A model generated the notes under the pieces. It saw only the letters and a list, made by a program, of their open reading frames with translations, was not told where the DNA came from and searched no databases. Shown here piece after piece: positions 17,341 to 26,100 of a DNA stretch of 64,000 nt (positions within the stretch are counted from its first letter, which is position 1; every line of letters begins with the position of its first letter). This DNA is from PLGF01 sp052139695. Lineage in GTDB: Bacteria; Verrucomicrobiota; Verrucomicrobiia; Limisphaerales; Palsa-1400. The translations under genes and the position numbers were made by a program. The stretch is from assembly GCA_052139695.1 (NCBI GenBank), contig JBKQWF010000307.1:62001-126000 (forward strand). Reading direction: 5' to 3'.

Positions 17341-17796
17341 TTACTTCTCGCGGACTCCATTGGCGCAATCATCCGCCGAGTCCTTCAAGTACTGGGTTTT
17401 GAAGGCGGGGCTGGAAAGGCGGTCCACCCGCTCGGTCTCGGATTCGGCCACCAGTTTTGCGATGGCCTGCAGGAGCAGCGGCAGGTTCAACGGCTTCTCC
17501 ATCAGGGCATCCACGGCCATGTCCGCAGCCTGCTCATATTGTTTTGGCCGGGCAGTAATGACAATGACCGAAACGAATGGATGGGTGGTGGTTATCAAGT
17601 CAATGGCTTCCCATCCATCCAAGTCTGGCATGTTCAAATCCAGCAAGACCAAATCCGGCGCTTTGGCCGCGAACTGGGCCACAGCTTCACGTCCCGTCCC
17701 GGCAAGCACCACGTCATAGTGCTCTGATTCCAGAACCCGTCCCAACATCTCGCGGATGCCGGGGTCATCGTCAGCCAGTAAAATTCTCTTTTTCAT
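17341..17796 (-). CDS. Single-domain response regulator (CheY-like receiver)
   Basis: A 151-residue receiver domain starting MKKRILLADDDPGIREML. The acidic pocket is DDD, the phospho-acceptor Asp lies in LVLLDLNMPDLDGWEAI, the conserved Thr in VIVITARPK and the Lys in DALMEKPLNLP. There is no DNA-binding output domain, only about 30 extra residues. A start 63 bases upstream (17859) is open, but the ATG at 17796 places the receiver at the usual distance. It precedes the second RND operon on the same strand by 52 bases and may be cotranscribed. No histidine kinase lies next to it; the two kinases at 23151-31698 also lack a receiver, so a link is possible but unproven. Confidence 0.88.
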   Translation of the reverse strand: MKKRILLADDDPGIREMLGRVLESEHYDVVLAGTGREAVAQFAAKAPDLVLLDLNMPDLDGWEAIDLITTTHPFVSVIVITARPKQYEQAADMAVDALMEKPLNLPLLLQAIAKLVAESETERVDRLSSPAFKTQYLKDSADDCANGVREK

Positions 17797-18116
17797 CGCC
17801 GGAACTTGCCGGAAGATCAGTCTATTCAGCACAGCCCGTGCCAATGCGGATGCGTGCATCGAGCAATTCTGCTGGGGCGGAGCTGCTGCTCCGTAAGGTC
17901 AGGCAGCAGCACGCACCCTAGCGATTCGCGCCCTGCCGCGCGCCCATCATCCACAGTGGCTAAGGAAGTATGCAGAACGGCAAAGTTACTTCGCAGCCAA
18001 GGCACGCAATGGTGGATGCCGGTGGATTGGAGGACTGCGGGGACTGCGGACGTTGACCACGGCGGGAGTTGCGCTACCTTAGACTTCGTCCCTGTTCCCA
18101 GGGATAGCCACCTGAT
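17797..18116. other. Intergenic region between divergent genes
   Basis: These 320 bases hold GC-rich repeat-like DNA, for example GGGGCGGAGCTGCTGCTCCG near 17875 and repeated GGACTGCG units near 18032-18046. It must contain the promoters of the response regulator/RND operon and of the gene at 18117, but I see no convincing -35/-10 pair. A minus-strand open frame here has no recognisable protein. Confidence 0.5.
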
Positions 18117-19175
18117 ATGCGCATAGAGTCTGAAACCGAGACGATTGCCGGCGTTTTGCCGGGAAGCAAGGAACGGCGAAAATACTGGATGGCCGCCGGC
18201 ATTACGGGCGCGGTTTTCGCGCTGGCGCTGGCCGGGGGAAAGAATTGGTGGAAGGCGCAGGAAACTGATTTTCGCACGCGCCTGCGCGAGGGGGGATGGC
18301 CTGATCTTGCGGCCACGGCGCGGGTGGAAGGCGGGCAGCGCATTCTTAGTTTGACATTGGGCAATAGCGCGCAACCAGAACTCGACCTCGCGCCCGACCA
18401 CGGCAAGCTCCTGCACTTGTTTTTGGCAGGGCAGCCTGACCACAGAGCTTTTGGTCATGTGCATCCAGTGCGGCGCGGTGATCGGAACTTTGAAGTGGCT
18501 CTGCCGCCGCTCCCGGAAGGGGATTATGAATTGTTCTGCGATTTAACGTTTGCTTCCGGCTTCAGCTCCACCGCGACCAACTTCGTCCATTTGCCCCCTC
18601 TGCCGAAGCTCGCGGCTCCCATTTCCCTGGCCCCGGACGCCGACGATTCCTAGACCATCGATTCCGCCGCGGTCGTGGAGGAGAATCCCGGCGCGGACAC
18701 GATTTGCCATTTGCCTGGAGGCAGCCGGATCATCTGGAAGGCCCACCCGCCGGCGCGCTGCAAAGAGGATGCGGCGCTGCGATTTGAAGTGCTTGACGCG
18801 GGCGGCAAACCGGCCAACCTTCAGCCGTACATGGGCATGATGAGCCATGCCGAAGTGTTGCGGGCGGATGGATTGGTTTTTGAACACCTTCATCCGTCGG
18901 GAAATTATTCAATGGCCGCGCAAATATTATTTGACAAAAAAATAGCCGGCGAAACCCACGATGCCGGGATCCGCCTTTCCGACCTCGACCTGGGAAAGGC
19001 CGATCAATGGTGCGGACGGGGGGGCGGCCATAGCGAAGACGGCTCTTTTATTTCATTTCCTTACGCGTTTCCAGCTCCCGGAAAATACCGGCTATGGGTG
19101 CAGGTCAAGACCGATGGCCAGGTTCGGACGGCGATTTTCGACACGATTGTCCAACAGGAGGCGGAAGCGCTTTGA
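18117..19175 (+). pseudogene. Membrane-anchored periplasmic protein interrupted by an in-frame amber codon
   Basis: Two open stretches, 18117-18650 and 18654-19175, lie in the same frame, separated only by a TAG at 18651-18653. Read together they give one protein of about 352 residues: a short cytoplasmic start, one membrane segment (about residues 24-42, AAGITGAVFALALAGG), then two similar beta-rich halves. Each half has a histidine-bearing strand, HLFLAGQPDHRAFGHVHP in the first and SHAEVLRADGLVFEHLHPSG in the second, then a C-terminal QVRTAIFDT strand. I know this arrangement from uncharacterised proteins of Verrucomicrobia and Acidobacteria, and the His-rich strands hint at metal binding. 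A GTG at 18675 could restart the second half. Either a nonsense mutation, an assembly error or readthrough explains the TAG. Confidence 0.65.
19156..19161 (+). promoter_or_regulatory. Ribosome binding site for the TTG start of the dipeptidase
   Basis: AGGAGG lies ten bases before a TTG at 19172 that overlaps the upstream stop codon as TTGA. It favours this start over the longer open frame beginning at 19094, whose first residues would be out-of-frame translation of the preceding gene. Confidence 0.6.
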
Positions 19176-20254
19176 CGCCGGACGGCCCATTTTTGTTCGA
19201 CGCCCATCTCGACCTGGCCCTCAACGCCTTGGAGTGGAACCGCGACTTGACCCGGCCCATCGCGGAAATCCGCGCCGCGGAGGCGGGGTTGCGTGACAAG
19301 GCGGGACGCGAACACGGCACGGTTTGCCTGCCGGAAATGCGCCGGGGAAGGGTCGGGCTGGCGGTGGCGACGCAAATAGGAAGAGTCACCGATAAAATTC
19401 ACGGCGATTCCGTCGCGGTCTGGCATTCGGCGGCGCAAGCCTGGGCCATGACCCAGGCACAATGGGCCTGGTATCGCGCCTTGGAGGAAGCGGGCGAAAT
19501 AAAAATCATCACCTCGCGCGCCGAGCTGGAGCAGAGCGCGGCTCTTTGGCGGAGCGGGGGAACATCTGCCATCGGCTGCGTTTTAAGCCTCGAAGGCGCG
19601 GATTCCCTCATCAGCATCGGGCATTTGGAGCGCGCGTGGTCGCGGGGTTTGCGGGCGATCGGCCTGGCCCATTATGGCCCCGGCCGCTACGCGCAAGGGA
19701 CCAACGCCACCGGCGGTCTGCCGCCGGCAGGGCGCCAGTTGCTGAAGGAAATCGAGCGCTTGGGAATGATTCTGGACCTGACGCACTTAAGTGATGAGTG
19801 CTTCTCGGAGGCGTTGGCCAACTTTTCCGGGCCGGTCTGGGCCAGCCATCATAATTGCCGCGCGCTGGTCCCGCATCAGCGCCAATTGTCCGATGACCAG
19901 ATTCGCGCCCTGATCGAGCGCGACGCCGTCATCGGCGTGGTCCTGGACGCCTGGATGCTCGTGCCCGGCTGGGTGCATGGAGAGACCACGCCGCAAACCT
20001 GCGGCCTGCGGCTGGCCCAGGCGGTCGAGCACATCGACCATGTGTGTCAAATAGCCGGTAACGCGCGGCATATCGGCCTCGGTTCGGACCTGGACGGCGG
20101 ATTTGGCAATGAACAGACGCCGTGCGATTTGGACACCATCGCGGACGTGCGCGGTCTGTTGGATTTGCTGCGCGCGCGCGGCTGGAAAGCGGACGACATC
20201 ACGAGCTTCGCCCACGGCAATTTTCTCCGCGTTCTCGGCCGGGCGCTCGGCTGA
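19172..20254 (+). CDS. Membrane dipeptidase (peptidase family M19)
   Basis: A 360-residue zinc dipeptidase of the renal-dipeptidase type, which cleaves dipeptides, including some with D-residues. The binuclear metal ligands are visible in order: FDAHLDL (His and Asp), VLSLEGAD (Glu), LDLTHLS (His), ASHHNCRAL (His) and GLGSDLDGGF (Asp). No signal peptide or membrane segment is seen, so the protein is probably cytoplasmic despite the family name. The TTG start at 19172 has a strong ribosome binding site and a four-base overlap with the interrupted gene upstream, indicating coupling. Length is usual for bacterial M19 enzymes. Confidence 0.9.
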   Translation: MTPDGPFLFDAHLDLALNALEWNRDLTRPIAEIRAAEAGLRDKAGREHGTVCLPEMRRGRVGLAVATQIGRVTDKIHGDSVAVWHSAAQAWAMTQAQWAWYRALEEAGEIKIITSRAELEQSAALWRSGGTSAIGCVLSLEGADSLISIGHLERAWSRGLRAIGLAHYGPGRYAQGTNATGGLPPAGRQLLKEIERLGMILDLTHLSDECFSEALANFSGPVWASHHNCRALVPHQRQLSDDQIRALIERDAVIGVVLDAWMLVPGWVHGETTPQTCGLRLAQAVEHIDHVCQIAGNARHIGLGSDLDGGFGNEQTPCDLDTIADVRGLLDLLRARGWKADDITSFAHGNFLRVLGRALG

Positions 20255-20344
20255 ACGAGAAGAGGCATGCAAGTTTAAGGATGAATCGTCAGGGAAAAAT
20301 AAACTGAACCTTTTTACGCCCGGCGCCTTCCACTAGGCGTAGAG

Positions 20345-20905
20345 ATGCTTTTGGTGACGCCATACCAACAGGAAGAACTCCCGGTGGGGGAGGCAAGACA
20401 GGGAGAGGCCAGCGCCTGGGAGGTCCTCTTTAAGCGCTACCAGATGCCCCTCTACACCTATGTCAACGAGCTCATCCACCACGAGCAGGCCAGCCTGGAC
20501 ATCGTGCAGGAGAGCTTCATCAGCGCCGCGCGCCACATCCAACGACTGCGGGAAGACCAAAAGTTCGGCTCTTGGCTCTTTGGGATCGCCCACCAGAAGT
20601 GCGCGCATTACTGGAGAAAACAACGCCCGGAGACTGGGCCCGTGAAAGAAGGGGAGGAACCCCGAGGGGAGGAGGCCGACCGCCCAGACGAAATGCTCAT
20701 GCGGGCGGAAGAGGAGGAAAAACTCATGGCTCTCCTAGAAAAACTGCCGCCGCAGCACCGCGCGGCCCTGCTCCTTTACTTCATGGAAGACTTCTCCATC
20801 GAGGACATAGCCCAAATTACGGGAACCCCGACCGGGACGGTAAAATCCCGCCTGCACTACGCCAAAGGTGAGCTGCGGGAGATGCTGAACAAGGAAACAT
20901 TATGA
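20345..20905 (+). CDS. ECF-type RNA polymerase sigma factor
   Basis: A 186-residue sigma-70 family protein with only regions 2 and 4. Region 2 is visible in YVNELIHHEQASLDIVQES and FGSWLFGIAHQKCAHYWRK. Region 4 is visible in LPPQHRAALLLYFMEDFS and the helix-turn-helix IEDIAQITGTPTGTVKSRLH. The linker of about 40 residues is highly acidic and Glu-rich. It overlaps the next gene by four bases (ATGA), the normal arrangement for an ECF sigma factor and its anti-sigma partner. The regulon and signal are unknown; the downstream 545-aa gene is a likely member of the same operon. Confidence 0.93.
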   Translation: MLLVTPYQQEELPVGEARQGEASAWEVLFKRYQMPLYTYVNELIHHEQASLDIVQESFISAARHIQRLREDQKFGSWLFGIAHQKCAHYWRKQRPETGPVKEGEEPRGEEADRPDEMLMRAEEEEKLMALLEKLPPQHRAALLLYFMEDFSIEDIAQITGTPTGTVKSRLHYAKGELREMLNKETL

Positions 20906-21282
20906 AGACCCTGAAAGAAATCCTCTTGGAGCGTAACGCAGGGATGGAAGGAAAGCTCGATGCGGTGCGCGGGCGCGCACTGGAGGCCATATCGCGGCCG
21001 AGCCCGGCGGACCGCTGGCGCGATTTGTGGAGCGGGATGCGAGGTCAGGCAACGGCCCTGGGGGCGGCCTGGGCAGTGATCTGCCTCCTTAACTGCGACC
21101 AGAACCCGAAAGCACCCAGAGCGGAGAACAAGGCTGCCCCCAGCGCCCAGGTCATCCTCTCCACCCTGCGGGAACACCGCAAGGAACTCATAGAACTGAC
21201 CGAAGCGCCGGCTGACCCCGAAGACCCGGCCGCCGCGCTAGAACAGCGGAGCGAGAAGCAAAACAGCAACGAGATCGCTTAG
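20902..21282 (+). CDS. Putative anti-sigma factor, small single-pass protein
   Basis: A 126-residue protein overlapping the sigma factor gene by four bases. It has a charged N-terminal part (about residues 1-48), one hydrophobic segment (about 49-65, ATALGAAWAVICLLN) and a charged, probably periplasmic tail with helical repeats (LREHRKELIELTEAPADPEDP). No zinc-finger HxxxCxxC motif is present. The anti-sigma role is inferred from position and topology; no family is recognised. Confidence 0.6.
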   Translation: MKTLKEILLERNAGMEGKLDAVRGRALEAISRPSPADRWRDLWSGMRGQATALGAAWAVICLLNCDQNPKAPRAENKAAPSAQVILSTLREHRKELIELTEAPADPEDPAAALEQRSEKQNSNEIA

Positions 21283-21320
21283 AAGTTGTTTTGAAGCATT
21301 ACCCTTAACCCACATTTTTT

Positions 21321-22958
21321 ATGGATGACACAACCAACGACAAGCCCCGGCCCTCCACCTGGGAGCGCAGCACCACCCGCCGATTCCTGCGCTGGCTCTT
21401 ATCCGGGAAAACCCTGCGCCGGGGCCTCATCAGCCTGGCCTGGATCGCCACCCTGACCGCGCTCTTCTACGGGTTTGTTGACTGGCGAGCCCGGCGAGCC
21501 TGGAACGCCTACCGCCATGACTACGAGGCCAGGAACGGCCCCCTGGCCCTGGAAGCATTTGTTCCCAAAGTGATACCCGACGAGTCCAACTTTGCCAGCA
21601 CCCCCTTTGCCCGCGAATGGGTCCAGACCCAAAACAACACCAACTTCCTCTTCAGCAAAGACACCTATGGCAAAGGCGATTTCCAGCCCTGGGACAAAAA
21701 GAAGGTACCCAAAAAATATACCAAATGCTTCGAGGATCTGGTGGCTTGGGAGCAAGTCTATCAAACCGTCCAATCCGGCAAAGCCCTGCCCAAGGGCGGG
21801 GTGCCCCCTGGCCCCCTCGACTTGGCCTCCAGAAGGAAAGCGGCCATCGGAGTGCTCAAGGGGATGCAAGAGGACGCAAAGGCCCTGGAAGAGCTGCGCC
21901 AAGCCAGCAGCCGGCCGCTGGCCAGGTACGCCCTCACCTACAAAATGGATGACCCCGCTTCTATCCTCCTGCCCCACCTCATCTGTGTCAAGGAAGCCGG
22001 CGGACGCCTTCAGACAAGGGCTTGCGCGGAGCTGGCCCTGGGCCAAAGTGACAAGGCGCTGGAGGACGTCATGTTGAGCCTTTACCTTGCCGACACGCTC
22101 AAGAACGAACCCTTCCTCATCTCCTACCTCGTGAGGGTCGCGGAGATAGAGATCGCCCTGCGCCCCATCTGGGAAGGCCTGGCCGAACACCAGTGGACTG
22201 ACCCCCAGCTACAAGTCCTGCAGCAACGCATGGAAGGATACAATATGATAGGGGACCTGGAACAAGCCCTACGCGCGGAGCGGGCCTTCGGCGTGCGCAT
22301 GATGGACTTAGTCAAGGAACGAGGATTGGCGTGGTTCACAAGAATCGGGGATACGCCCAACCTGCCCGCTCCCCAAGGACTGGAGGAGTTTATGCAAAAC
22401 CTGGTCAGCTTCTTCATCCCCGCAGGCTGGTATGATCAGGAAAAACTGCACTACTGCCAGGGGTTCGACCAGCTCTTCCAAGGGACGATGGACGCCAAGG
22501 GCAGGCAGGTCTTCCCGCAACAAGTCAAAGAAAATAACGAGCCATGGCAGAACTCTAGCAACTCCCTGCGCAACGCCCTCTGGGACCACAACATGATCTC
22601 CAAGTTCTTCTTGCCTTCCCTGGGTAAATTGCCCGTGCAGGCGGCCGCCGCCCAGACCGTCAGCCAGGCCGCCATCGCCTGCGCCCTGGAACGCTTCCGG
22701 ATTTCCCAAGGCCATTACCCCGAAACGCTGCAGGAACTGACCAATAGCTACATGCCAAATATGCCCCGTGACGTGATCGGCGGCCAGCCCTATCACTATC
22801 GGACCCTGGAAGGAGGCCGCTTTATCCTGTATTCGGTGGGCTGGAACGAGAAGGACGATGGGGGCGTTAGCGGGGCCAGACAGTATGACCGGACGGAAGG
22901 CGACTGGGTCTGGACCTACCCGGCGGAGTCAGCGTCAAGGGAGGCGGCAGCACGATGA
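21321..22958 (+). CDS. Membrane-anchored hypothetical protein with a prepilin-like C-terminal block
   Basis: A 545-residue protein with one N-terminal membrane segment (about residues 33-52) and a large extracytoplasmic helical domain. The C-terminal 110 residues contain AAIACALERFRISQGHYPETL, a GQPYHYRTLEGGRFILYSVG strand pair and a DDGG turn. This resembles the block following the N-terminal helix in type II secretion pseudopilins and is common in verrucomicrobial and planctomycetal hypotheticals. There is no prepilin cleavage site, so it is not itself a pilin. It lies 38 bases after the putative anti-sigma gene without a visible ribosome binding site, and the three genes probably form one unit. 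Function unknown. Confidence 0.65.
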   Translation: MDDTTNDKPRPSTWERSTTRRFLRWLLSGKTLRRGLISLAWIATLTALFYGFVDWRARRAWNAYRHDYEARNGPLALEAFVPKVIPDESNFASTPFAREWVQTQNNTNFLFSKDTYGKGDFQPWDKKKVPKKYTKCFEDLVAWEQVYQTVQSGKALPKGGVPPGPLDLASRRKAAIGVLKGMQEDAKALEELRQASSRPLARYALTYKMDDPASILLPHLICVKEAGGRLQTRACAELALGQSDKALEDVMLSLYLADTLKNEPFLISYLVRVAEIEIALRPIWEGLAEHQWTDPQLQVLQQRMEGYNMIGDLEQALRAERAFGVRMMDLVKERGLAWFTRIGDTPNLPAPQGLEEFMQNLVSFFIPAGWYDQEKLHYCQGFDQLFQGTMDAKGRQVFPQQVKENNEPWQNSSNSLRNALWDHNMISKFFLPSLGKLPVQAAAAQTVSQAAIACALERFRISQGHYPETLQELTNSYMPNMPRDVIGGQPYHYRTLEGGRFILYSVGWNEKDDGGVSGARQYDRTEGDWVWTYPAESASREAAAR

Positions 22959-23150
22959 CAATAAAAGCGGCGCGGCAGGGAAACCAAATGGGTTACGGCT
23001 GCGCCGAGTAAAGAATAAAACAGAGACCAAGCTGTTTCTTCCCCGCGCAGTGAGAAGAGAGCCACGGAAAACTGGGAGCACGCGACCCAACACCGTCTCC
23101 ATCGCTTTTTGCGAAAGACACGCCACCAAATGCCGTGCCGGTGCGCAAAA

Positions 23151-26100
23151 TCAAGCGGCCTGGTCCAGCGCCTTCTTTTGCTGATTGATGGCTGGAGGCC
23201 GGCAAGGCAATTCCAGGGTGAAAATGGCGCCGCGGCCCGCTCCTTCGCTTTGGACGGTGAGAGAGCCGCCCAGTTCTTTGGCCGCCAGGGCGCCGCTGTG
23301 CAGGCCAAAACCGTGGCCGTCCTTGCGGGTCGTAAAGCCATGTTGGAAAATGCGGGTGAGATTCTCCGGCGGAATGCCAACTCCGTTATCGGCGATCGCG
23401 ATTTTGACGCGGCCCTCGCCATTGATCGCCTTGAGCACAATTCTTTTGTCCGTTCGGCCGGACGTGTTGCAGGCGAATTTGGCGTTGCGCAGGAGGTTAA
23501 TGAGGATTTGTAACACCTTGTGTTTATCGGTGCAGACCGGCGGCAGGACGCCGTATTCGCGCACCACTTTGATGTCGTGCCGGTCGAAGGAACTCTCATT
23601 CATGCGCAAGGTGTCTTCGAGCAAGTCGGTCATCTGGATTTCCTCAAAGACACCGGAAACCCGGGCATAGCTTTGTTGCACGGCAATGATTTCCTTGATG
23701 TGCTCGACGTTGGAAGTCAGCGAACGAAGTTCATGCACAATCTCGCCGTGTTCCCGGGACAAGAGCGCGGAAAGGTCGGAGAGATAAGCCGGGACCTGCC
23801 GGCCTTTTGGACTGTCAAAAAAGCCAGGGAGATCCTGGGCATTCTCTTGCAGCAGAGTCGAAAGCTTGGACACATGGGAAATCTTCGAGGCGCGGATTTT
23901 TTCGCTGACCAGAGAGCTGGAGACATTGACGCTGTTCAGAACGTTGCCGACGTTGTGCAAGACCCCAATGGCCACCTCGGCCATGCCGGCCTTGCGGGAG
24001 GCGGTGAGAAGTTCGTCGTGTGTCCTCTGCATTTCGATCTGCATTTTCTCGCGTTCAGCGATCTCCGCTTCGAGCTTGGCGCCCGTGCGTCTGCGCTCCT
24101 CGACTTCCTCGCTCAGTTGCCGGGTTCTGCGGGCCACTTTGCTGCGGAGCGATCTGACCCATTCCAGCGCCAAAAGCAGGACCAAGGCGAGCCCGCCCAA
24201 AACCCAAACTGTGTGCCGGGCGTTCCACCAGGGCGGTCGGGCCAGCACGGTCAGGTCGGCGGGTGAATTCAGGTAAACTTCAAACGAAGTAATCACCTGG
24301 CCGAAGTCCGGGACGATGTCGGTTTTAGCTTTGAAGACTCCTTCCACGCGCACGCGGCTGCCCGGCGGGATGGAAGGCATGGCCGCGTCGGTCGCGGGCA
24401 GAAACGCGGAGAAGGTGGTCTCGCTTTTGTCCGGGCGAAACCGCAGCACTTGCAGCGAATCATTGGCGCTCATCCCGAGGTAGGTGGCTTCAATCCACCC
24501 GCGAGTGGCGTCCTTGCCGCTGAGTGTATTATCTTGATTGAGCGCGAGCAAATCCAAAGCCTTCGGCGCCGGCAAGGGGCCGTGGGAGACCTTGCGCAGG
24601 AGGGCCTGGGCGAGTTTTGGCGAGAAGCCATCCGGCTCCGCCAGGCCGACCACCTCCACCGCATCTCCCGGTTCAACGGGGGTTTCCTCGCGGGGCAAAA
24701 CCCGAATGCCGTCCTCGCCATCCTGGACAAAAAGCATGTCGGGAGCCTTATAAGTGACAATACCCGCTGTCTTGACGAGCTGGGTGGCCAAGCTCGCATT
24801 GTCCTCATCCAATTGCATGACTTTGCCGATCGCTTTGGTGGAAAGATCGAAGGGATTGTCCGACAAGGCGGTCACCAACTCGACGTATTCCCCGGAAGGC
24901 ACGAGCAGGCGCAACCCCAGCCGCTGGTTGCGGCTGTTGACCACCGCTCCGCAAATCCCGCTAACCCGGACCAGGCTTCCGAGAAGACGCTGCTGCACGT
25001 CCTTATCCATTTGGTTGACCCAGACAATGATCTCCCCGCCCGCGATGGCCAGGGTCAGGCGTTGCTTTTCAAAAGCGGTCACGACGCCTTCCACTTGCAC
25101 CCAGACTCCGTCATCCCGTCCCGTCATCATATAATCCCAGGAATGCCGCAACGGTTCAGGGATGCGGCCTTTGCCGAGGACTGTGGCGGCCGCGGCGCAA
25201 GAAAGTATGCCGTTCTTCACCAGCCCTTGAATTTCGACATAGGTGCCTTCCTGCTCGAGCAGCGGATAGAGGCCGGCTTTGAGCGAGCCTTCCACCGGGA
25301 TGCCATTCGAGCCGTTTTGCAAATAGAAGGTGCTTAAACCCAAATCGATGTAGGTAATGACTCCGCGAATCCGGACGGGAAATCTCCTTGCCGGGTTGTT
25401 TTTGATCAGTTCGTTGACTTGCCAGATATCGGTGGCAACGCCCTGCGGGTCTAACGCTGCGCTCTTCTCGTCCTTGGACGCAACGGCAGACTTGTTTTCA
25501 ACGGCCTGCGCGCAGGCAAAATAGAGAACGGGCCGATTTCCTTCATGCGTCAGACAACCAATGAAGTTCGCAACGGCGCCGATAGGGACGTCCAGTTTTT
25601 GTTGGCCGTGCGCGACCAACCTGTTGGTTCCTTGGCCGAGGATAAAGGTGCCATCAGGTTTTTTCTGAACCAATGTTCCTCGCACGTGGACATAGCCGGA
25701 GGAATGATTGTTCGCTCGGCAGATCTCTTCCACGGAGAGAGTTCTTCGGCGCCCCCGTTCCCGCGGCGTCACCGCAACGTCGTCCGGAGAAGCGGCCCAG
25801 ATCGTTCCGGCGACGCGGCGGCCTTGGTCGTCAAATACAGGTTGGATGACACCGTGGACTGTCAAGGCTTGGCGCGTGAGCGCGGTGAGAGGAACATTCC
25901 CCGGATTAAGGATTTTCACCCGCAGGCTGGCGGTGCGCTTGGGGTCGGCTAACCGGATGGTTGTGTAATATCTGCCTTGGGAAATGGTCGTGGCCGTTCC
26001 CTCGGCGGCGCCCGTCAGAAACGTCTGGTCGTTCTTGAACAACTGCTCCGCATTGACTGTTCCGGCCTCCTCCAAAGAATCGAGGGGATCGATTTCCCGG

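Noticed and set aside
17826..18464. 212-codon minus-strand open frame
   Set aside because: It spans intergenic repeat-like DNA and the antisense of the gene at 18117, and has no domain or plausible start signal.
18651..18653. Pyrrolysine or programmed readthrough at the amber codon
   Set aside because: Nothing in the window suggests pyrrolysine machinery, and the surrounding sequence has no obvious recoding signal. A nonsense mutation or sequence error is simpler.
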